From Patiria pectinifera (Eukaryota; Echinodermata; Asteroidea; Valvatida; Asterinidae): a DNA stretch of 64,000 nt. The stretch spans positions 28,573,430 to 28,637,429 of the forward strand of contig CM057129.1 in NCBI GenBank assembly GCA_029964075.1. The letters are read 5' to 3'. The notes below the pieces were generated by a model. The model was not told where the DNA came from. It made no database searches and saw only the letters and a program-made list of their open reading frames with translations. The translations under genes were made by a program, and so were the position numbers. Positions 60,501 through 64,000 of this stretch are shown one piece after another (position 1 is the stretch's first letter; each line of letters begins with the position of its first letter).

Positions 60501-63496
60501 AACTGGTCGTGACACATCAAGATTCTACCTGAGAGAATATTTGATACATGACAATTATATCAATAACAAGCATGGAATATGGTGTGCCCCAAGAGGTACT
60601 TTATCTGTTGCAGTACATTGCACAAGACAGAAATGAAAGTAGGACATCACTGCCTGAAGTATAATCCTCTCCATTTCGCAAAAACGGGGGTATTGAATTA
60701 GGTTTAATGTCCCTGATAATAATCGATTCGTAGACTCTTTCAGAATTCGAATATACATACCTATTTCATTTTACACGTCATTGGGTTAGTCATCAATACA
60801 ACCCTCATCCCTGCGCTAAGCAGAAAGGGATTGGTCCGATCTCCTAATTCAAATTTTGTATATAGCAGCAGGAGTCATTAAAGTGGTATTCTTACCTTTT
60901 ACAAACGGTGTCTTTTCAGTGTCCTTAGCAAAGGCAACTGTGGGGGAAAAAAAGTAAAAATCAACAATTCTGTTGTCTTGAATATTAATGCATATAGCTT
61001 AGGTGCTGAAAAGGGTTAGTGGTTTTTCAACTTGAGACAACCTTTTTGCTCCTTTTGTGAAAGTGCTGAAAAATAATCAAAGATTTGGTCAAATCATACA
61101 AGCAAAACGTTTCAGTATTGGTTTTAATTAAACGGGAAAACATAGGTTATAGAATCGAGTCCACTTTGTCACGGTACGGACTACTAAATACGTCCACGCT
61201 GTGGTAACCTCGAACTATTTCCTCTGGTAACCACAGTTCAAATAGCCCGAAGAAGAAAAAAGGAAAGTCGATAGCCTTCAACTGCGGCACTACCCCATCT
61301 GCCAAGGATTGAATTAAATATCAACATCTATAGAAGATCAAATCTGCTACAATTCCCCCTAAAGACTAGGACGCAATTCAAAAACAGCTGCCATTTGATT
61401 CAGTCATTTGTTTTTTGGGGGTTTTTTCACATTAACGTGAACGTTAGGTGGAATTAGATACATTTGAATGCGGGTAACTTTCAGAGCTTTTTATTGCTTT
61501 TCAACAATTTAAAAGCACTGGGTATTTTTCATGTCCTGTTAAATAGAAAATGAACAGTCCTTCGTTTGATATATCCTCCTCCTCGAAGCTGGGTCTATAG
61601 CCATCAAGCTCAGTTACACGTATAGTCAAGTTGGCATGTTTACTTAAAATACTCTCATTATTGTTAAATGCCATGCCGTCTTCGTGATGAGTCCTTTCTT
61701 GGTAGGTATCAGCTTTCTGAATAGTGGTTGATAATTATGTTCCTCCAATTCGTGTACTAAGGTTACTGTGTGAGACGTTCATTTTATGTACAGCTATATG
61801 CGCTGTCTTGATGAAAAGGGGTATGGTACTGTTTTATTTGTACATTGTGAGTGGGTATGTAATTCGGTCGGTGACGTAAGTAATTTATGTTCCCGTCACC
61901 CTACGATTGTTATAGTATTGCTACCAAATAGTATCTTTGAGTTAGCAGAATACATGATTATCTCCTTTAATGTTATGTTCTTCTCGTGTCACATTGATCA
62001 CAACAGAAACCAGGGACCTCGAAACAACACCCATCCTACACCAAAAAGTCAACGTGATAAACTCCCCCAAAGCGTCTTCTATTGCCATTTAAACTCTTCA
62101 CAAAATGTCACAAATATTATCATCTTTCTATACTCTTTTATTTTTCTCACAAGTTATAGCCTACAAAAATGTATTACCTCCCAATGTTTCGTCCGGAGAA
62201 AAATCCTGCAAAGTGGCGTCATGCTCATGTGAACAGTGAACCATACTATGCCTTCGTTTGTTTACGTAACAATAATTGTGTTCTGTATTAAGTTCATAGC
62301 CAAGCAATATTCTCTTGGCATAGTTGCATAAACCCACTTGTCTTGGAGGGACTTTGTGATTATCTCCTCTTTCAGTGGCGCTGTAACCATCCCTCCTTCA
62401 CCTTGGCCATCCCTAACGGTCTCCGAAATCCAGCCGGCCAAGTAGCGGACATTTAAGAATGTGCCCCTCTTCAACACATCATTCAGGGAATAAAAACACC
62501 TCTTGATTTACTGCACGGGCAGTGAAGACGAAGGAATTGAAAACATCCCACATGCTTCTAGATGAACGTGCATAATCACTTCATTACCGGTCAGGCAAAA
62601 GATCTGTTTTGCAGAAGTACGGCCACGCTGTATTCCTTCTCTTCTTCTACTTCTTCTTCTTGTTGGTCCTTGTAAGGGGAGCACCACGCTCCGTCTCCCC
62701 CGAATGCATAATCGGGACCCGCATCTGCATTGTACATCGCACTTGATCGCGTTCGGCCTTGGGGTGTTTTTTAACTCCGAGCGGCCAGCGGTGCGAGCAC
62801 GGGGATACCAAGTGGCGTGGAGGGTGACACGGTGACACCACCGGCAAGTTGAAGCGACGGATCTCGGTGAAGATGTTTATCGGTCTGGTGACCAAAACAT
62901 ATTTGCTTTCACCAACTTCAAATTGTTGTAGCGTCTTCTTTATCCCCAATTTGTCATTAAAAAAATATATAGTCGTCATTCTGAAGCTCAAAAAAACATT
63001 CACGTGAAAATTTAAAACTTAAAATATAATTTTGGGTTGAAGATCGAGAATACAAACATTTTCGATTATGTTTGACATGTTAAAATATAAGTGACAAAAT
63101 CCAATTAATATATTTATCTTGAATTATTAAATTATCTCTGGAATTTTGGGGGTCATTAATAAACTTTGCAGATATTTAAGATCTTTACAACAGTTTCCGT
63201 TACCTCAGAAACCACTGCAATTATTCCATTGTGTGTTTGTGTACACAGCCGTCACTGAAAATATGGCAGCAGATGTATAGCAGCCTTTTTAAAAGACGAA
63301 TCAGACGTGAATTGGATCATTATTGTTTGTTTAAGAGGAAAAACTGTCGTCAATGCAAATAATGCACAACTAAAATCCGATACCATAAAGATAAAAGTTG
63401 ATTAAAAGTGCGTCACTTACCGTGCAAATAAGGTAGAACCAAAACTGTAAGAACGCTTGTCCACGCAAACATCCTGACGCTGACCGATCCTGACAT
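36030..63496 (-). CDS. Nicotinic acetylcholine receptor subunit, alpha7-type gene without vicinal cysteines (gene B), ten coding exons
   Basis: Join on the minus strand: 63496-63421, 60937-60896, 49356-49202, 46321-46277, 43633-43524, 40305-40052, 39010-38822, 37623-37537, 37122-37013, 36557-36030; all GT-AG, in frame, 531 residues. It is a membrane cation-channel subunit. Seen: signal peptide about 1-25; loop D W103; loop [11 protein letters not shown] (W134, Y141); NSSGFC like alpha7; Cys-loop C176-C190; loop B SSWTYDG (W197); M1; M2 with E286 (-1') and L296 (9') but S307 at 20'; M3; M4 about 499-526 after [15 protein letters not shown]. Loop C reads [10 protein letters not shown] without the CC pair, so it is formally non-alpha. 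Sequons at N116, N159, N210. Exon sizes and the tail ([18 protein letters not shown]-like TAPNF) follow the alpha7 family. Likely partner of an alpha subunit; homomers binding acetylcholine in the usual way are unlikely (inference). Confidence 0.92.
37013..37122 (-). CDS. Gene B exon 9: M3
   Basis: 110 nt, residues 321-356 ([20 protein letters not shown], then [13 protein letters not shown]). The same size as the M3 exon of alpha7-type genes. Acceptor TGTAG, donor GTACGT. Confidence 0.94.
37537..37623 (-). CDS. Gene B exon 8: M2 pore helix
   Basis: 87 nt, residues 292-319: [20 protein letters not shown] then TSFVIPLI. It carries the 9' leucine ring (L296) and lacks the 20' glutamate (S307). 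Acceptor CCACAG, donor GTGAGA. Confidence 0.94.
37624..38821 (-). other. Gene B intron 7
   Basis: About 1.2 kb. Contains an A- and G-rich stretch (38330-38610) in which the word AGGAGGCGGC occurs twice, suggesting a decayed repeat. No exon-like sequence on either strand. Confidence 0.6.
38822..39010 (-). CDS. Gene B exon 7: loop C region, M1, start of M2
   Basis: 189 nt, residues 228-291: [20 protein letters not shown] replaces the usual loop C with its CC pair; then [20 protein letters not shown] (M1) and DSGEKLSF. The related alpha7 exon is 195 nt, so two residues have been lost at the cysteine site. The acceptor AATTAAAG has a weak pyrimidine tract but is the only one that keeps the frame. 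Confidence 0.88.
39200..39440. mobile_element. MITE with ~75-bp inverted ends
   Basis: The left end GGCCAATTTCACGGCGCTAC and the right end, inverted GGGCCCAATTTCACGGCGCTG, extend inward through TAAGCA, TTGCTTAGCACAAAA, AAGTCTG and TTATAAAAGCAG to ACCAGCC. The middle ~90 bp is unrelated. It is inside gene B intron 6 (39011-40051); no coding capacity. Confidence 0.8.
40052..40305 (-). CDS. Gene B exon 6: Cys-loop and loop B
   Basis: 254 nt, residues 143-228. Contains [20 protein letters not shown], the Cys-loop C176-C190 (FPFDEQ), [12 protein letters not shown] and the end NGEWQML. In vertebrate alpha7 this stretch is divided into exons of about 80 and 168 nt; here it is one. Acceptor ACGCAG, donor GTAAGG. 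Confidence 0.95.
40306..43523 (-). other. Gene B intron 5
   Basis: About 3.2 kb. It has a GC-richer block at 41890-42560 that is open in one plus frame for 203 codons (41946-42557) and partly open on the minus strand, but no translation resembles a known domain. A ~50-bp segment at 41010-41066 resembles 15020-15066 in gene A intron 1. The rest shows nothing identifiable. Confidence 0.55.
43524..43633 (-). CDS. Gene B exon 5: loop A
   Basis: 110 nt, residues 107-143: [20 protein letters not shown] to [11 protein letters not shown]116-Q-S is a sequon. Acceptor CCATAG, donor GTATAG; phase 2 end completed to Ser by T at 40305. Confidence 0.95.
43634..46276 (-). other. Gene B intron 4
   Basis: About 2.6 kb. 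Holds a (GTCATY)n simple tract at 43860-43922, a 28-bp tandem duplication at 44159-44214, an AT-rich area, and at 45890-46190 several copies of TTACGG arranged as palindromes. No exon seen. Confidence 0.55.
44159..44214. repeat. 28-bp tandem duplication
   Basis: The unit with TCATCCCTTCATTCTAACCC appears twice in a row, with one change (C to A) and one at the left edge. A local duplication. Confidence 0.75.
46277..46321 (-). CDS. Gene B exon 4: loop D
   Basis: 45 nt encoding [15 protein letters not shown] (residues 92-106); W103 is the loop D tryptophan. Acceptor TATACAG, donor GTAAGT. Confidence 0.94.
47715..47781. repeat. Small fold-back element
   Basis: GCCATATTCATGATACCGTT at 47715 is inverted at the right as GGTTTCATGAATATGGC, with a short central loop around CTAAGCCTAGTTGGCTGC. 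Too short to code; a miniature fold-back repeat. Confidence 0.55.
49023..49094 (+). repeat. tRNA-derived SINE head or tRNA pseudogene
   Basis: A full-length 72-base cloverleaf fits: acceptor stem 49023-49029 with 49088-49094 (all seven pairs, two wobble), D arm with A box TAGCTAAGTTGG, anticodon arm 49049-49065, a five-base variable loop, T arm with B box GGTTCAAACC. One mismatch each in the D, anticodon and T stems, and C instead of T at position 33, argue against a working tRNA; the geometric anticodon would be TGC (Ala). The flanking tail continues AGTCAATTTCTTTGTTCAAC, so a SINE is the better reading. Confidence 0.6.
49202..49356 (-). CDS. Gene B exon 3: N-terminal helix and beta1
   Basis: 155 nt, residues 40-91: [20 protein letters not shown], then a divergent stretch and [17 protein letters not shown]. 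It is 15 nt longer than the usual exon here (140 nt) and the family RPV motif is replaced by [10 protein letters not shown]. Acceptor ACAACAG, donor GTGAGT, phases 1 and 0 as in the family. Confidence 0.9.
49357..60895 (-). other. Gene B intron 2 (11.5 kb)
   Basis: Between micro-exon 2 and exon 3. Holds a 59-nt degenerate copy of a loop A exon (50265-50323, minus), homopolymer G and C runs near 56392, 57247 and 57850, and GC-balanced blocks at 56570-56880, 57380-58110 and 59990-60340 that may be regulatory. The plus-strand frame at 53225-53566 (113 codons) has no domain. The remainder is AT-rich with nothing identified. Confidence 0.6.
50265..50323 (-). pseudogene. Degenerate copy of nAChR loop A exon
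   Basis: Reads [18 protein letters not shown] on the minus strand, against [18 protein letters not shown] of gene B exon 5; the nucleotides around TGGACMCCAGACG also agree. An AG precedes it (CCTTAG), but the donor GT has become TT and the first half of the exon is absent. Best explained as a broken exon duplicate; chance similarity is possible because only about 50 bases align. Confidence 0.35.
60896..60937 (-). CDS. Gene B exon 2: 42-nt micro-exon
   Basis: Between acceptor CCCACAG and donor GTAAGA lie 42 nt in phase 1 on both sides, adding [13 protein letters not shown] plus split codons (residues 26-40). Skipping it keeps the frame, joining the signal peptide straight to [10 protein letters not shown]. 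Its residues match no conserved family part, so it may be an alternative cassette, or a chance pair of splice sites. Confidence 0.6.
60938..63420 (-). other. Gene B intron 1
   Basis: About 2.5 kb, AT-rich. A plus frame of 148 codons at 61786-62232 has no domain or signal. A short CTT-rich simple tract is at 62636-62662. No exon or clear repeat recognised. Confidence 0.55.
63421..63496 (-). CDS. Gene B exon 1: signal peptide
   Basis: ATG at 63496-63494 opens [20 protein letters not shown] then LPYLH, a signal peptide with n-, h- and c-regions, ending in phase 1 before GTAAGT. A second ATG (codon 9) would give a shorter but still good signal peptide. An upstream ATG at 63503 lies in a different frame that is hydrophilic and is rejected as the start. 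Confidence 0.82.
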
Positions 63497-64000
63497 CGTT
63501 CATCAACTCAACTGCTATCTTCGGTAGACGAACATTCATATACGGCCGGTGCGCGTGGACGTGGCCACGTACCGAAGCTAACACACTAACGTGCGGCGTG
63601 AAATCAAAACTGCTGTTCCCGTGCTAATATTTACGAGTGTGTTGCCGATGAGATGCCGGGCGAATTGGGTTTGGTTGCCGGCAGGCTGCTGGTAGTAGAA
63701 GAGTCCTGACTCGGCAATGATAATGTCCAAGGGATGGTGCACGAATGCGGTACGAGATTTACATGAGTCCAGCCTATAGCTATATCAAATCAGTTCACGC
63801 ATACACCAGATACACAAGCTGTCAGCATAACTAGCAGGTATATATACACATAATTTTGTATTCATAAGATTATCAACCGCAATATTTTGCAGGTAGGGGC
63901 AGCGAAATGAAGCTCACCAATAATTGTGGATACACGCTCGTTTATTGTACAGTACTGACTTTCGAATCGTATGCGCGATTAATTTTACAAAATCCAAAAC
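63497..64000 (-). promoter_or_regulatory. 5' flank and probable promoter of gene B
   Basis: The ~150 bp upstream of the start are GC-rich, with the near-palindrome TACGTGGCCACGT (minus strand), unlike the AT-rich flanks, as is common for core promoters without TATA. Two upstream ATGs in one frame (63538 area and 63503) open a reading frame that overlaps the real start out of frame. No transcription start can be placed. Confidence 0.4.

Noticed and set aside
61786-62232. 148-codon plus-strand frame as a gene
   Set aside because: No signal, domain or codon character; AT-rich intron sequence of gene B and no splice partners.
63421-63503. Start of gene B at the 63503 ATG
   Set aside because: That frame gives a charged, non-signal sequence and the wrong phase for the next exon; the 63496 ATG gives a signal peptide in phase 1.

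Overview
This is a eukaryotic window of AT-rich, intron-heavy sequence, with coding exons that are clearly more GC-rich than their surroundings. It holds parts of the cys-loop receptor world and little else: two nicotinic acetylcholine receptor (nAChR) subunit genes arranged tail to tail. GT-AG introns, long introns loaded with short inverted-repeat transposons, and a repeatedly occurring TAGGCCTA-type palindrome suggest an invertebrate deuterostome, most likely an echinoderm (inference; no sequence search was possible).

Gene A (+ strand, 6301-28521) has six coding exons of 70, 140, 45, 110, 994 and 150 nt that join in frame to 502 residues. It has a signal peptide, complete Cys-loop, aromatic ligand box, vicinal cysteines (so an alpha subunit), and four membrane segments. 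Both its protein and its six-exon plan with one large exon 5 match the vertebrate heteromeric neuronal alpha/beta genes (CHRNA2-6 group). Its first intron is about 18.4 kb.

Gene B (- strand, 63496 down to 36030) has ten coding exons of 76, 42, 155, 45, 110, 254, 189, 87, 110 and 528 nt that join in frame to 531 residues. Its exon plan and its C-terminal half are of the alpha7 type, but loop C has lost the vicinal cysteine pair, so it should act as a non-alpha (structural or complementary) subunit. It also lacks the outer-ring glutamate of the pore helix and carries an extra 42-nt, frame-preserving micro-exon after the signal peptide.

The 7.5 kb between the two stop codons, and the introns, contain short non-autonomous elements: two directly repeated TTAA-flanked elements (23.5 and 31.8 kb), a mariner-like element (19.8 kb), hAT-like short elements (7.6 and 35.2 kb), several fold-back elements (19.4, 34.4, 39.2, 47.7 kb), a long-TIR element (10.7-11.2 kb) and a tRNA-derived SINE head (49.0 kb). 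A degenerate 59-nt copy of a loop-A exon lies in intron 2 of gene B. Several intron blocks of balanced base composition with homeodomain/POU-like words look like candidate regulatory sequence, but this is only inference. No rRNA gene, intact tRNA gene, CRISPR array or bacterial feature was seen.
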